Positions 26,649-39,619 are shown, counted from the stretch's first letter. The stretch is DNA of 64,000 nucleotides from Euryodendron excelsum (GCA_033060915.1 CM065392.1:11619501-11683500), one strand, 5' to 3'. Numbers and translations are program-made. The notes: a model not told the origin generated them from the letters alone.

Positions 26649-27159
26649 TGTGCATGCATGGGGACAGCAGCTGTTGGACACTAAGAAAATGGACAAGATA
26701 AAAAAGAAATGAAAATTCTTATACTGCATAATTTAATAAAATGACTAACTTTTCATTGGCAAAAATATTAAAATCATTCTTTTTCCCATAGTCTCAATAA
26801 CAATGTTGAAATTGTGTAAAACGGAATCAAGTAAATCCAAAAAACTGAGCTAGAAGCACAATGATCAATAATGATGATGCTGATGGTAATTACAGTAGTT
26901 GGGCTGCAAATTATTAGATAAAACTGAAACTAGAGACGAAAGATATAGGTTTGAATAGGTAAGTTATGAAAATGCATAGATAGAAATACTACTAAGCAAA
27001 TAGTAAAATCCACTATTTATAATTTGAAATGTTGAAGAAATAAAGTGAAATGGGGATCTCATAACAAGAAGGAACGAACCCATTGAAAAGTTTTCTCAAA
27101 CACTTGGCGGGCCATTTACTGAAATGCAGGGAGTACCTATCGACTACAGTCAAGCAATG

Positions 27160-27220
<61 letters not shown>

Positions 27221-27512
27221 CACAATCCAAAAAATTTCTCTATCTCGCCACAATCCAAAAAATCACAACTTAGCAGAAGCAATTTACCCAAAGAATTTTT
27301 TCCTTCCAAAAACCATGATCGGTCTCAAAATAATCAACCAACTACAGTAACACAAAAATAAACCACTCTAATACGCTAAGCCATTAAGCACCATAGTCTT
27401 TTCGTTTCCGGTGCCATGTTTCACACACATAATTGTATATATAATTGTACGACTTTAGTCTTACAGACTGAGAAGAAGAAGAAGAAGAAAAAGAGAAGGG
27501 TTTAAGGACTAC
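26649..27512 (-). other. Displaced 5' UTR intron part of the small membrane protein gene (inferred)
   Basis: AT-rich, with a CT microsatellite at 27162-27218. The matching LTR flanks indicate that this stretch, read on the minus strand, was once continuous with 54101 onward. It would then be the first half of an intron running from the donor at 27512 to the acceptor at 54787. No gene recognised in it otherwise. Confidence 0.45.
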
Positions 27513-27640
27513 CTGCAGAGAGAGAGAGAGAGGTGGCTGCTGCTACTCTGTCCAAAATTCTGTTTCAGCAAGTGCAGCCGTTGGCTTCAGTTCAGCTTCT
27601 GAACTCGCTAATTTGAGTGTCTGCTATGGAAGGAAGAGAA
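27513..27640 (-). other. Candidate orphan 5' UTR exon and promoter of the small membrane protein gene
   Basis: Read on the minus strand, this is a GC-richer, CT-ending leader followed by a good donor (CTGCAG, then GTAGTCC at 27512). It has no long open frame, as expected for a UTR. Reversing the proposed inversion places it upstream, in the right orientation, of the small gene whose coding exons are at 54814-56123. The start site is not determined. It could instead be the leader of an unrelated transcript. Confidence 0.4.
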
Positions 27641-27815
27641 ATTTCTTTTGTTTGGTTTTAACGAAGAAAATTTTAGAAAAGTGCAACTGTAACGATTTCC
27701 CTTTTCGAAATTTAAAGGGGAGAGAACAAAATAATAGATAACCAATGAGGAAAGAAAATATACAGCGAAAGAGAAAAAAATAATAATTTTTTCTTCCCTT
27801 CAAATTAGAAACTAA

Positions 27816-28113
27816 CAGCCCGTTTGGAGTTTGGGAGAGGAATGGAAGGAAAGAGAAAATTTTAAACTCTTTCTTTGTTTGATTCTAGTTAAGAAAGATA
27901 GAAAAGGGAAAAGGACGGAAGAAAAACACATACTTTCTCTCTTTTTGTCTTCTTTCCTTCTATTTTATTTTATTTATAAAATCAAACATAGAAAGAAAAA
28001 TAAATTTTCTTTTTTCTCTTCTTTTCTTTTTTTTTTTCTCCCGACGTTCCAAATAGGGTGTAAATAAAATAAGAAAAGAGAGTTTTACTATTCCCGACGT
28101 TCCAAACAGGCTG
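27816..28113. mobile_element. MITE with 4-bp CTAA target duplication
   Basis: 298 bases starting CAGCCCGTTTGGA and ending TCCAAACAGGCTG, near-perfect inverted ends. CTAA lies on both sides (27812-27815 and 28114-28117). The interior is purine-rich then pyrimidine-rich and could fold back. It sits in what would be the promoter region of the displaced leader at 27513-27640. Confidence 0.75.
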
Positions 28114-28117
28114 CTAA

Positions 28118-29814
28118 GTTTCAAACAGTCTATGAACCTTTTTTGTTAAATTTTGGTGCATGTCAAATAACCCCTCTTCTTTCTTTTTTTTCTTTTCTTT
28201 TCACATGAACCCTATTTTTAATTTTAGTCATACATAGTAAGAGGAACTAAATCAACAACTAGATGATGCGTGCAACTAGATGTATGTATGTTGGGTTACA
28301 TATTATTGTCCTATATTTGAATCTTCAATTTGTAGAGGGAAAAGAAAAGAAAAAATGAAAATAAGAAAATAACATGAAGTAAAAGAATTTAAATTTATTT
28401 TTTTGTTTGGTTGGGTAGGAAAATAAAAAGAAAATTTACAGATTTATAAAAAAAAAATCCATGTTTGTGCTTGGTTACTCATAAAAAATTGAATATATAA
28501 ATCCTTTCATTCTCCCTTCTTTTTTTTTTTTTTTTTTATAACAAATTTAAGATCTAAACATGGTGTTAGTATTTTTTTCGCAATATAAACTAAAATAATT
28601 TTATTAATTTAGACATAGGCTTGATTTAAGATGAGTGTAGGGGTGGGCGGGAGCCACGATTGTCCCAAAGTTTTGAAAATTTTCTCTATACCCTATAAAT
28701 TTTTGCTATTTAGAGTATAATATAATGTATTGGCCCTCCAAGGTTTCTAAATTTTTCTTCACCCTTTTGAATTTTTAGATATTTAATACTATATAGTATA
28801 TATTGTATTGATCCCCTAAAAATCAAAATATTCTCCTTAATCCTCCTTTCAACAACAAAAAATTCCTCCCCCCCCCCAAAAAAAAAAAAAATCAAAATTC
28901 TGGTCCGCCACTGGATGAGTGTCAATTTTACAAAAAAAATTGACCTTTTATGGATGTGTGGTAAAACTGTGTCGACCTTCATACAGAATGTATGGAAAAA
29001 TTGGCATAAACTAATATTGTTATTTCAAAATATTTGCAAATCATGCCTTGGCTTTTTCTTCTTTTTTCTTTTCCGTAAAAAATTAAGCATAAGGCCACTC
29101 ATGCAATTATAACTTTGGTTTCTTAAAATTTTTTGACTTAAAAATTTGCTTCCTTTTCTTTTCCTCTGTTTCTATGTTTCTACTAACTAGACAACTTTAA
29201 AATGCACAAGTGAACATAGACAACAAGAAAGACTACTACTAACTCTTCAACTAGCTAAACGTTCCCAAAGCTCCTACCCAGTTCTTTCTAATACTAGATA
29301 GAAATGAATGCATGTCTTCAAAGTTTATGACTTAAGATTTCAACAACTTGTTCACATTCCAATCTAAACAAATCTTCCACAAGCTCACGGAAAACTTGTC
29401 CCAAAAGTAATTTCGAATTAGAAATGATCAGCACTAGGACCTCTTGGCTCACTCTATTGCTTCACATCTCTATGCTTCTCGTGAGGGAGGGTGTTAGTGA
29501 AGTCTCACATTACCTAGATACGAAAGTCATCACCTCCATATATGCTTTTGGCCAACCTTCAACTTTTAAGCTAGTTTTCAGAATTGTGTTAAGCACATGG
29601 TTCTAACATATATATACACACATACAAAAAGAGAGAGGGGAGGGGACGAGAGGAGATGACTGGTTGGGGAGGGGGAGGGGGAGGGGTTGGGCATGGAAGA
29701 ATGATTGTGCTCTAAAAGTGCAATCAGTATGCACTAATTATTTGCTTGTTAGAACTATAATAGGATTATTTATGTAGTTTTAGTCCTAACTCATTGCTAC
29801 TTTAGTTTGTTGAT
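28118..29814. other. AT-rich intergenic DNA, no gene recognised
   Basis: Homopolymer runs near 28515 and 28865 and a GA/GGGGA-rich patch at 29625-29685. The piece around 28630-28910 (ggtgggcgggagcc through tggtccgccactgga) resembles a decayed transposon, family unknown. Confidence 0.35.
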
Positions 29815-31200
29815 GTAAACATGAATATGAGCTTAGAAAGGACAAAATCGGACAAAAAGCTTAAAGGCATTCGAACGGAAAGATCAAGCATTCAAATGGA
29901 GCACCGTTCAAATGGTGTGTCAAATGAAGTTCCTCATCAAAAAAAACTGAAGCTTGTTTTCCCTGTCAGAATCAAGTTCAATCCCTATCAGAAAGATTCA
30001 AAGATTGTTTGAGCATTAGAAGAGCGCCAGATACCCATTTGAACGGTTGTAAGGGCGTTCGAACGATCGGTGTAACCTGCACTTTTGAGAAGCCTATAAA
30101 AGCTGGGATTGTCTTCTAGTTTAGGATTAGCAATTTTATATACGTTTTTTAGGTTTTACCAACAGTTCTAGAGATAGTTTATTAGGGTTTCTACTTAGTT
30201 TATGCAAAGTTTTTCAATTTTTGTAATTAGAATTTAGTCTTTCAATATATTTTCAATACATATTTGCATATTTATAATGTGTATGAATAACTAAATCCCA
30301 TTTTGAGATCAATTATGAAGATCGATTGAAGATCCCGGATGAACAATAGAGGTAAATTGATTTTCAATGTTAAATTTTCTTCTTCTTAATTCTTTGAGAT
30401 CATAACCTTAGATATTTATGAAAATTTAGATGTTTGATTATGCTTGGTAATATTTATGCACAAACCCTAGTTTGGTATACTTATTGCACAAGTCGATAGT
30501 ATACATTTTTTATTCTAAATCTGATTTATTCTAGATTTGATTGTTAAATAATAAATTTTTTTATTGCTAAATCTTCTGAATTAAAGACTCGTGATGCAGT
30601 CAATTATTTGAGTTATCAAAAGGCTCTATTGGAATTCCAAGTGAAGCAATTGATTAGAACAATTGGTCTTGACACTTTATTTAATCAATTGTTTGAGTTA
30701 TTAAAAGCCTCTATTGAAATTTTAGGTGAAACAATTGATTAAAATAATTGGTCTTAAGACTTTCTTTATTTGATTTTAAATAGTTTTCATAGTTTAGTTT
30801 AGATTACAACAAAACACCTTCAAAAGTAAAGATTTTTGGTTTCTTTTTAAAAGTAGTTCAATTGTTTTGTACTTTATGAGAGTGTGATAACATTTTCATC
30901 ACCCTTGTCAAATTTTCTTGAGGACTCAACTCCGGAGTTTACCGGGTTATACTGCTTTGCCATCCTACGCTTGGGATCATTTGAAAATCTTTTCGAAGAC
31001 GCCGTTTGGTGCAAGTCAAGGAAAGGAAGAGAGGGCATGGAAGAGAGGAACAAAGAGGAAGGCAGAGAGGGGGAGGTGGTCTATTTCACTATTTTACACC
31101 TCATGTGCGCGGCAAGTTGTTTATCACAACTATTTTTGTTGAAATTGGAACCATAGGGACAAATTGACACTAGGCCGAAAGTGCAGGAATTACTGGTGTA
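29815..31200 (+). mobile_element. Possible LTR-like non-autonomous retroelement segment
   Basis: Shows features of a plant LTR: palindromic TTCGAACG-type motifs at about 29868-30065, then gcctataaaagctggg as a possible TATA signal and an AT-rich tail. There is a diverged 84-base tandem duplication at about 30598-30766 (attgatta, ttggtctt). No coding region and no defined ends. Its style matches the segment at 33126-34780 in the other orientation. Confidence 0.35.
30598..30766 (+). repeat. ~84-bp tandem duplication
   Basis: Two consecutive units, each with caatt.tttgagttat, aagc/ggctctatt, caattgatta and attggtctt. They have diverged by a few bases. Confidence 0.8.
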
Positions 31201-32810
31201 ATTAGTATTTTTATCTCTGCATATTGCTATGCTAGACTAAAACTAACTCACAGACTATTCTGCCACTGCTTCTAAGTCGCAGGTAAACCACTTTTACAAA
31301 CCACGGGCCAATAAACAGGAGGGCTTTCTTCTCTAGTTTTTTGGTTTTCCTGTGTCGCTAAGTTTGCTAGAAATCACGCAGGTAGATATGCGCTTAGGTG
31401 TACATGTGAGAAATCCTACTGGCAGGTTCACTAGGATCAATAAGATTTCCCCATAAATTTTGTTTTATTTGAGAGCTTTGTCCCCCTAAATCTAGATAAT
31501 TCCATGGATAATTTTAGATTTGTTTGGCTATGCGAATGCTAAATTCTTTACTAGTACAGGCCTAGCAGGCTAGCTGTACATGCGAATGTTAAAACCACTT
31601 TCTTTGGAATTTTTAAATTAATAGAGGTTCTCTTTGAACAAGCTGCCAATAGTATCTATTTTTTGGTTGATGAAATGACAAATATGGACATCTACACATT
31701 CCGAAGTACGGTAAAAATAAAAATATGGACATCTACCATGGGAATGGATAAAACGGATTCATAGCTATTTGCAACTAATAGTATTTGCTTTTACAAATTC
31801 TTGCTTTATTGATACCCCATGGTTCATGATAAGTGTGCAAGCTCACCGAGACCAATTGATAGTTTTGATTGGATTTCTACAAATAAACATAAATAAGTTT
31901 AGTGTGTGACCAGTACAGAAAATATGTATTTTATATTTTGTTGAGAGTGTCGTAGACATGGTTCTACCTAGTCTATAATCGTATATGATATAATATAGGA
32001 AAACATAATATATTACAACATAATATTCCAATATAACACAATATTTTAATATTATGTTATATAATCCTATATTATGATATTATATTATATAATTTGTTTG
32101 TTATTTATTTATTTTTTTTATCTTATTCTCTTCTATTCCATTCTAGATTAAAAATAACAAAAAAATAAAAATAGTCGTTCCATTCCTACATTTGTGAGGA
32201 TGAATCATTACATTTTATTCCTAAGTACCAAACTAAAAAATGATGGAAATAAATATTTCATTCCATTTCATTCATTCTATTTCTTAGTACCAACTACAGC
32301 CTAAACCGGATAAGTTAGTTTGATCATGTCTTTTGATTTAATTCTTCGCAACTAAATACTCCATTTCAAACCCCAAATTCTTCTTCCCAATTATATCACT
32401 TTCCACTGCATGTTGTGCATGTTCATGTATGAATCGTATTGCGTGAATCTATACGCATTTTAAGCTTTTATATCAGGTGAACTATATACGGGGATTTCTC
32501 AACCATAGATAATAACTTACATTTTTACACAAAATTGAATGGCATAAATCATTAAATCATACTACTGTTCTCTTGTTGCATACATAATTAATTTTCAAAA
32601 AAAGTTCCATTGTATGCTCATAACCGATGCATAGTAAGTTTCCCGCCATGAAGTTTGGAACGCTCAGATGTATAACGATCACCGGTGTGCAGAGAGTTTG
32701 TTTCTCGATTTTGAGTCTGCGGTACCAAGTCCCAGTACAATAACCTCACCACTGTGATAATTCCAATTATGTAAGTTTACTCACGGATGAGGGTATATAT
32801 TATTATATGG
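31201..32810. other. AT-rich intergenic DNA, no gene recognised
   Basis: Includes an AT-only palindrome-rich patch at about 31985-32090 and ATTCC-rich pieces at 32130-32290 that resemble degenerate transposon ends. Confidence 0.35.
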
Positions 32811-33125
32811 TTAATTGTAATTTGCATCCTATACTTTACATCAAATCTCATTTCAAAACATTTACTTTCAATTGTAACAATTAAGCTCAATTTGTCACAA
32901 TGTCAACCTTCAATTTGAAAAATTAACAAAAACATTCACATGTGATAACCACATGACTTTTTTCAATGGGCAATTTTTCATCCCAAAGACTAACATATAT
33001 TGCACATGAGTTGAATTGAGAGTTTTTACCTAAAATCTTATTACATTATATACATTACAAAGTTGATTATACTAATGATTTAGAGTGATTTACGAGTAAT
33101 TTGTGATAAATTATTAGAAAGAAGT

Positions 33126-34780
33126 ATTGACTTGCTCTGAAAACTACAAAATGGAGTTAGTACCTTGCAAGAGTACGGGGGTCGCGATGAAGTATAAACT
33201 GATAGTCCGGTATCGTTCTCTCTCGAGGGACCTAGCCAAATATAGACTCTAGCACTCAACTCACACTAACCTAACCTAGGATTGATTTGCAATTATGTGG
33301 AGAATTGGATCTAAAATGAAAGGAAAAATAAAATGACCGAAAATCTTTAGTTTTTTTATGGGGTTTTGATTTACTAAACTAGTGCAGTGAAAATTAAAGC
33401 AATTAACTAGGCAATTGATTTAAATGTAAAGCAATTAAAATTGAAAGTTTGGATATGATTGATTCAATCCACCAATTCACAAAAAGAATTTCAATAGAGG
33501 ATTTTTATAACTTAAATCAAGAATCACACTGTGGATTCTTGATTCAGAATATTTTGACCATAAAATCTTGAGTTCATATTTAGTTAAGTGTAGGGATTAA
33601 ACTAATTAATAGAACCCTAGAAGCAAACCTTAAAAATGTGCAAGATTTATACCAATTGTAGAATTGTGCATAAACATTTCTAAATAGGTTATAAATCTAA
33701 GTTTTTGAATAAATCCAACACTCAACCAAATAGAACTATACAAATCTATGAATAAAACTTTGAAGTTCATGAATCCGCAGTGAAATACTTAAAAATTCTT
33801 GGTGGATCTTCACAATCACACCTAAGAGATGTTTAGCTAATAGAATCCATAATAAAGAGCATAAATGAAAGTAAATCTAACATTAAACTAAGTAAAACTT
33901 GTGTTTGGTTACTAAGAAAGTGAAAGAAAATGGCAAGAAAGTAAAGGAAAATACATTATAATGAAATAAAGTTACAATTTCTACTCCTACATTAACATTA
34001 CAAACACAAATCTAAGCTAAAAGTATACAAAAATATAAAAACCAACCTTGGAGGAGCCTCTCACGCTACCCCCTTGGCTGCTACAAACCCAAAAAATCTT
34101 CCTCCCCTTTTTTTTTTTCGAACAACACAGCTTTTAAGCTCCAGATATATATCGACCGATCGATCGGCACTGTTCACCGATCGAACGGCCGATGGAATGG
34201 TAATTGTAGCGTTCGATCCGTCAATTCACTGTTCACCGATCGATCGGGCACTGTTCACCGATAGATCTGCCACTGTTTACCGATCGATCGGTAAAAACCC
34301 TCTCTGAAGTTTGCCAAACCAATCAATCAGTTATTATTCACCCGTCCACCTTGAAGCTTGATTTTGACCAACTTAGAGGCAGATTCAGTTGATGCACATT
34401 AGAGGACAAATTGTAGCTCTTGAAGTTTTCTTTTCAATGGCTCAAAAATTAGCTTAATCGGACATCGGAGTAAAAAGATATGGCCAAAATACCGAGACAG
34501 GTCTGAATTTTCATGACCAATTTATTCGCCTTGAACCCGCTTTGATTATTCTTGCTCTCTTTTTGCCTTTATTAGCTTATATAACCTATAAAGCATACAC
34601 AAAACATAATCAAACAAATATCTAACTAAAATAAAGAAATTAACACTAACATAAATCTAATAAAGTGCGAATTAAGAGCCTATAATTATCCTTTTAGGGT
34701 GTAATCAAGTATGACCTTACATCTTTCCTCCTTAAAAAATGCAACGTACTCGTCATAAGCAAATTTTTCGTTTATTTTCT
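33126..34780 (-). mobile_element. Possible non-autonomous LTR-like insertion
   Basis: A block unlike the surrounding foldback repeats and interrupting one of them. It starts near gagtacgggggtcgcgatg and, on the minus strand, has an aattcgcactttattagat end. It holds the CGATCGATCG repeat array at 34145-34296. No coding region recognised; exact ends uncertain. Confidence 0.35.
34145..34296. repeat. Tandem palindromic repeats with cactgttcaccgatcgatcgg units
   Basis: About five imperfect units of roughly 27 bases, each with cactgtt.accgat and a self-complementary CGATCGATCG-type core; some units carry single changes (cgatcgaacgg, cgatagatctg). The cores are palindromes, so the array can fold. 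Confidence 0.7.
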
Positions 34781-35965
34781 AAATAGAAGTTAGCAGAAAG
34801 TTGAAATTGTAACAAATTATGAGTGTAAGAATTTAATAGTTACAATTTAAAGTAAAGATCCTAAAATAAGATTTGGTTTAAGGTGCAATGTGCAAAGTAT
34901 GATTAACTCACTATTATAGTTGTAATGTCAACCTTTTATTTGTTGTAATGTGATTATTAACTCATTATCAAGCCTTATACTTTTTATTCGTTGTAATGTC
35001 AACCTTCTACTAAATTTTATTTGAAAAAATAAAGCAAAATTTTTCTCATATGATAAGCACATGACATTTTTTAAAGGGCAAAAATATAAAATTTGACATT
35101 TTCTCATCTAAAATTGCACTCATATTAAACGCGAGTCAAATTACGAGTTTAAACATGAAGCCTAATTACATTATATATATATATATATATATATAGTAGA
35201 GTTAATTATACTAATGATTTTGGAATAATTTAGGGATTTATGGTAAATTATTTAGAAAATGAGTTAGATTTTACATATTTTTCACTTATTTTTCAAAGAG
35301 TAAATTACATTTTGCACCTTTTTACTTTACACCGAATCTTACTTCAGATATATGTTTTTAGATGTAATAATTAAGCCCTTGTACTTATAATTTGTTGTAA
35401 TATCACCATTCTATAAGTTTCTATTTGTGTAATTGACAATCAAAAACTTTATAAATCTCACATGACTCTTTTTCAAGAATAAAAATATATTTTCATACCA
35501 TTTTGGCACCCAAATGCCCTAACTCTCCGTCCCTTGAGATGATTGTGGTGGTTTTATAATCATAATTTCATTTTACATACAGAATGACTTTAGAGGCTTT
35601 GAGAGAGATAAGTGAGAAATGAGAGCGTTTGGAGGCCAAAATAGTGTGAAAATTTATTTTTGTCCTTAGAAAAGGGCCACATGAAATGCATAGGGCTTTT
35701 GGCCATTAATTGTATAAGTAGAAGCAAATTAAAAGCACAATGATTTAATTATTACAATTGAAAGTATATGTTCAGAAGGAAGATTTAGTGTAAAGTATAA
35801 TGGTGTAAAGTAGAATTTACCCTTTTTCAATGAGAGTTAGCAAAAGATTGATATTGCAATAAATTAAAAGTATAAGAACTTAATTGTTACAATTAAAAAT
35901 AAAAATTTTAAAATAAAATTTAGTATAAAGTATAAGAGTGTAAAGTGTAATTAATCATATTATAT

Positions 35966-36341
35966 TTGTAGTGAATGAGCATCTTAGAGTGGTAGAGAAG
36001 ACTCTCAGGTCTGCCTGGGAAAATCATATCTACCTCCTCCATGGTAAGCGAGCAAATGATTCTCAACCAATTCATGAAACTTCAATGCCGCCAACCATGC
36101 ATGAGCAGGACATACTTTAATTAGCTGAGTGTATAAATTTTTAACACAGAAACATCAAAAATTGAATTTTCTATTCTTGTGCATGTGAAAATTAATTTTA
36201 TACATGTAATCAAGGTGTCTCCAGCTGAGGTAAGACTTACTAAAATTCCGTAATATCTTTGGTCACCCAATCACTTAAGTGAGCCCTTTACACTTCAACC
36301 TTGCACCACAGGCAAAACCACCCCTCCAACAATACAAGAAT
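35966..36341. other. Short intergenic stretch before the P450 pseudogene
   Basis: No gene recognised. It may include the original promoter of the CYP75A pseudogene, since the sequence is contiguous with its ATG. Confidence 0.35.
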
Positions 36342-37240
36342 ATGGTACTCAATATGGGTGCAATTCTTGAGCTCCTCTCTGCAACTTCACTCTTTTTCAT
36401 TACTCATTGCTTCATAAAGTGTGTCCTATCAAGGCTCAATGCCCGCTGGTTGCCGCCCGGTCCTAGCGGCTGACCGGTTGTCGGTTGCCTGCTGTTTCTA
36501 GGGACCATGCCACATGTCACGCTAGCTCAAATGGGCAAAAAATATGGACCCATCGTGTACCTAAAAAAAGGCACTTGTGACATGGTGGTCGCGTCGACGC
36601 GGCTCGGGCATTCCTCAAGACATTGGACCTCAATTTCTCTAACCGCCCACTCGATGCCGGCGCCACCCACATTGTCTATGGTGTACAAGATTTTGTTTTT
36701 GCGGACATTGGACCCCGGTGGAACTTGCGTAGGAAGTTGAGTAATTTGCATATGCTTGGAGCTAAATCGTATAAAGTTTGGGCTCCTTTGAGGGCAAAGG
36801 AGCTTGGGCATGTCATCCAGGCTATTTTGGAATCGAGCCGAAAGGGTGAACCTGTGCCGGTGTCAGAAATGTTGATGTGTGCCATGGCTAACCTAATAGG
36901 CCAAAAGAGCTTTAGCCGTCCCGTGTTTGTCACGCAGGGCTCGGAGTCTAATGACTTCAAGTACATGGTTGTGGAGCTTATGAGACTAGCAGGACTGTTT
37001 AATATTGGTGATTTCATGCCATCAATTGCGTGGATGGGCTTGCAAGGGATCGAGGGGAAAATGAAGCGTCTACACGACAAATTTGATGCTTTGTTAATGA
37101 AAATGCTGAAGGAACACTCATTAACAGCCCATGATCGAGAGGGAAATCCGGACTTTCTTGATGCTGTCATGGCCAACAGGGAGGTTTCGGGCCGGTTGGA
37201 GCTCACAATGACCAATTAAGGCCGTACTCATGGTATGCAA
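36342..37240 (+). pseudogene. CYP75A: Flavonoid 3',5'-hydroxylase (CYP75A) pseudogene, 5' part only
   Basis: F3'5'H is an ER-bound P450 that adds B-ring hydroxyls on the way to delphinidin-type pigments and trihydroxy catechins. From the ATG at 36342 there is a membrane anchor (about residues 5-28), then RWLPPGPSG. An in-frame TGA replaces the next Trp codon, followed by [18 protein letters not shown] and [11 protein letters not shown] deletion near 36598 shifts frame, and the rest ([54 protein letters not shown]) continues in the frame open at 36623-37219. A second small deletion at about 37215 turns Asn-Ile-Lys into Asn-stop. The I-helix AGTDTS, ExxR and heme-Cys parts are absent. At least three lesions plus truncation: dead. 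Confidence 0.9.
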
Positions 37241-37610
37241 TCCTGAACTCCACATGGTGCATCTCTATTATGTTTTTTTTTATATAAGTAAATTGTCGCA
37301 AACTTTGGGGTAGGTGAATGGCGAAGCTACAAATTCAAGTAATAAAAATAAAACAACAGCGGAAGAATAGAAGTTATAATCAAAACTTTGATTCGAGTGA
37401 ATTAGTTTGGTTCCTGTATCTGCTGTTGTTCTTGCCAAATTGTACTGTAAAGAAGCGAAACCGATAGCAATATGTGCTATGTTATATAAATATGTTTAGT
37501 ATGTATACAGATGCATCAATTTGAAGGGAAAAAAAAAAAAAGAGGACTTTTCTGGGATTAAGAAACCCCAATTTAGGACAGTCCCTTTGAGTGTTAATTA
37601 ATGCCTTTGC
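37241..37610. other. Unique sequence between P450 pseudogene and right arm
   Basis: No feature recognised. Its right edge at 37610 is the junction where the inverted arm begins in mid-transposon. Confidence 0.4.
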
Positions 37611-39571
37611 AGTTCATGTCATTCAAAAACTATTAAAGACATACAGAATGATGGGAACCAATTTAGATAGTTTAATGAGAAAAGGCAGTAATTTGATCTA
37701 ATTTATAAGTTCTGGGCAGATTCTTTTCTAGGAGTTAATTTACAAATTGGCAGATTTAACTATATGGTTTTTTAATTCACTTAGGATCTATTAATATGAA
37801 AAGGGAACTGGTAACTAAGTTGGCTTAGGTGAACTACTTCCCAGTAAAACCAATTCAACAAGGAAACAAATTGCAATAAGGAAAACACAACAGAAGTACC
37901 AATTATTTTATACTCCTATCGCTATATTAGAACTCTCCATACTTGTGGACCATTAGAAGCACCATTTATTTTATAAATAGAACAGATAAAACACATCAGA
38001 AAAATGTCTAAAACTCCATGAGGAACTGGCATTGTATAACAAAAAAAAAAAAAAAAAATTGCTTTACAGATATCTAGGATGGTCAGATAATTTGGATTTG
38101 AGCCAATGATATCAGATCCAAATGACCTGATCTAATTTCATTGATTCGTGATATACACTTCCACCTGATAAGTTCTTAAATTATTGTGTATGTCACTGGA
38201 GGTCCTGCTGGTCATGCACCAACATGAAAATTTCTAGAAATCTAATTAATGGGCCTGAGAAACCATGCCTCAGCTTAGGGCTCAGGGCTCTAGATGCAAC
38301 ACATCCCATCCTAAAACTAGAATCTGTTCTCATAAACTAGAGCATGGTAGTTGGATCAAACTTTCACAGAAATTAGATAAATAAATAAAAAAGAAAAAAT
38401 AATAGAAATGTCTTCTCAATTCTCAACTCCTTCAGATCTGCATGAATGCAATAAAAATTTAAAGATTTTGATAGAAACAGAATTGGGAAAAATCATACTG
38501 AACTTCTCCCAATGACTACAGTGGTACTAGTTGATGAGACATCATAGCATTTAATACAATTACACTTTCAGAAGTTAAGAAACCTCTACAAGACAAGAAA
38601 TGCAATTTGAAGAATATCTTCTTCAAGTGAACATCTCAAAAATCTTTTTAAGAATAACTCATTAGAAGACTTTAAAATTTCTTTACTTATAAAAAAAAAA
38701 AAAAACTCACTAGAATACTTGACGGCATCAAGCATTTAATTGCAAAAACCATGACATGTTAAAGGGAACCATGGAACAAGAACCATATTCAACTATATGA
38801 TGGGAACCAATTTAGATAGTTTAATGAGACAAGGCAGTAATGTGATCTAATTTATAAGTTCTAAGCAGATTCCTTTCTAGGAGTTAATTTACAGATTCCT
38901 TTCAACAGTGTACAAATGCAGATAGGTAATTACATGTCAAAAATCAAATTTCGTATATATATATATATTTGTATGTATGTATGTGTGTGTCCTCTTCTCA
39001 ACAAGAAATTTTACCCACACCCTGATTCTGAGGTGTGGAGGAACTACTCCAATATCCTTTTCTGCTCTATCCAACAATCAAACAAACTAAAGATAACACA
39101 ATTCTTAAATAAGCATAAAAAAGCCCTAGATTATGATCTATTTAGACATACAAATTAGATTTACATTCTAAAAATACACAAATAATTCACTTGCATGGCT
39201 CTTACTTCAATTTCATAGTAGGAACAAACAAACAAAAAAAGAAAAAAAAATTACCGATGCAGAAAGTAAGAAGAGAAATTGAGTAAGATAATAGGGGGTT
39301 GGAGAATGCTTGCCGGTCACCGATCGTCAACAAGCTGGTTGGAAACTATATGGAGCAGCAAGAGAACTTTGACTTCTAGGGTTTGCCTTCAAAGAGAACC
39401 TTGGAAGCAAATTATATATTTACATCAGGTTATATATAAATATATGTCTGCGTGTGTGTAAGTATATCACCGATTGAACAAAAAGTTGAATAAAAGCTGA
39501 AATTCAAAGATACAGCTTTAGGGATTTCTTGCTGCTTGAAGAGAAGAGAGGAGAGATGACGATGAATCAAC

Positions 39572-39619
<48 letters not shown>

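Larger units (their letters stand above)
32811..35965. repeat. Cluster of foldback/MITE repeats, nested
   Basis: A repeat arm (tactttaca, then ttaca.ttgtaacaattaag, then gtcaacctt, then cacatgac) occurs at 32811-33125 and again directly at about 34905-35265. Inverted versions lie at about 34790-34905 and 35830-35965. Inside is a complete foldback unit at about 35293-35828 with arms of roughly 95 bases or more (gtaaattacattttgcacc against the inverted gtaaattctactttacacc). An LTR-like segment at 33126-34780 appears to be inserted into the first unit. Confidence 0.6.

Noticed and set aside
36527..37215. Minus-strand frames over the P450 pseudogene
   Set aside because: Antisense shadows of CYP75A sequence.
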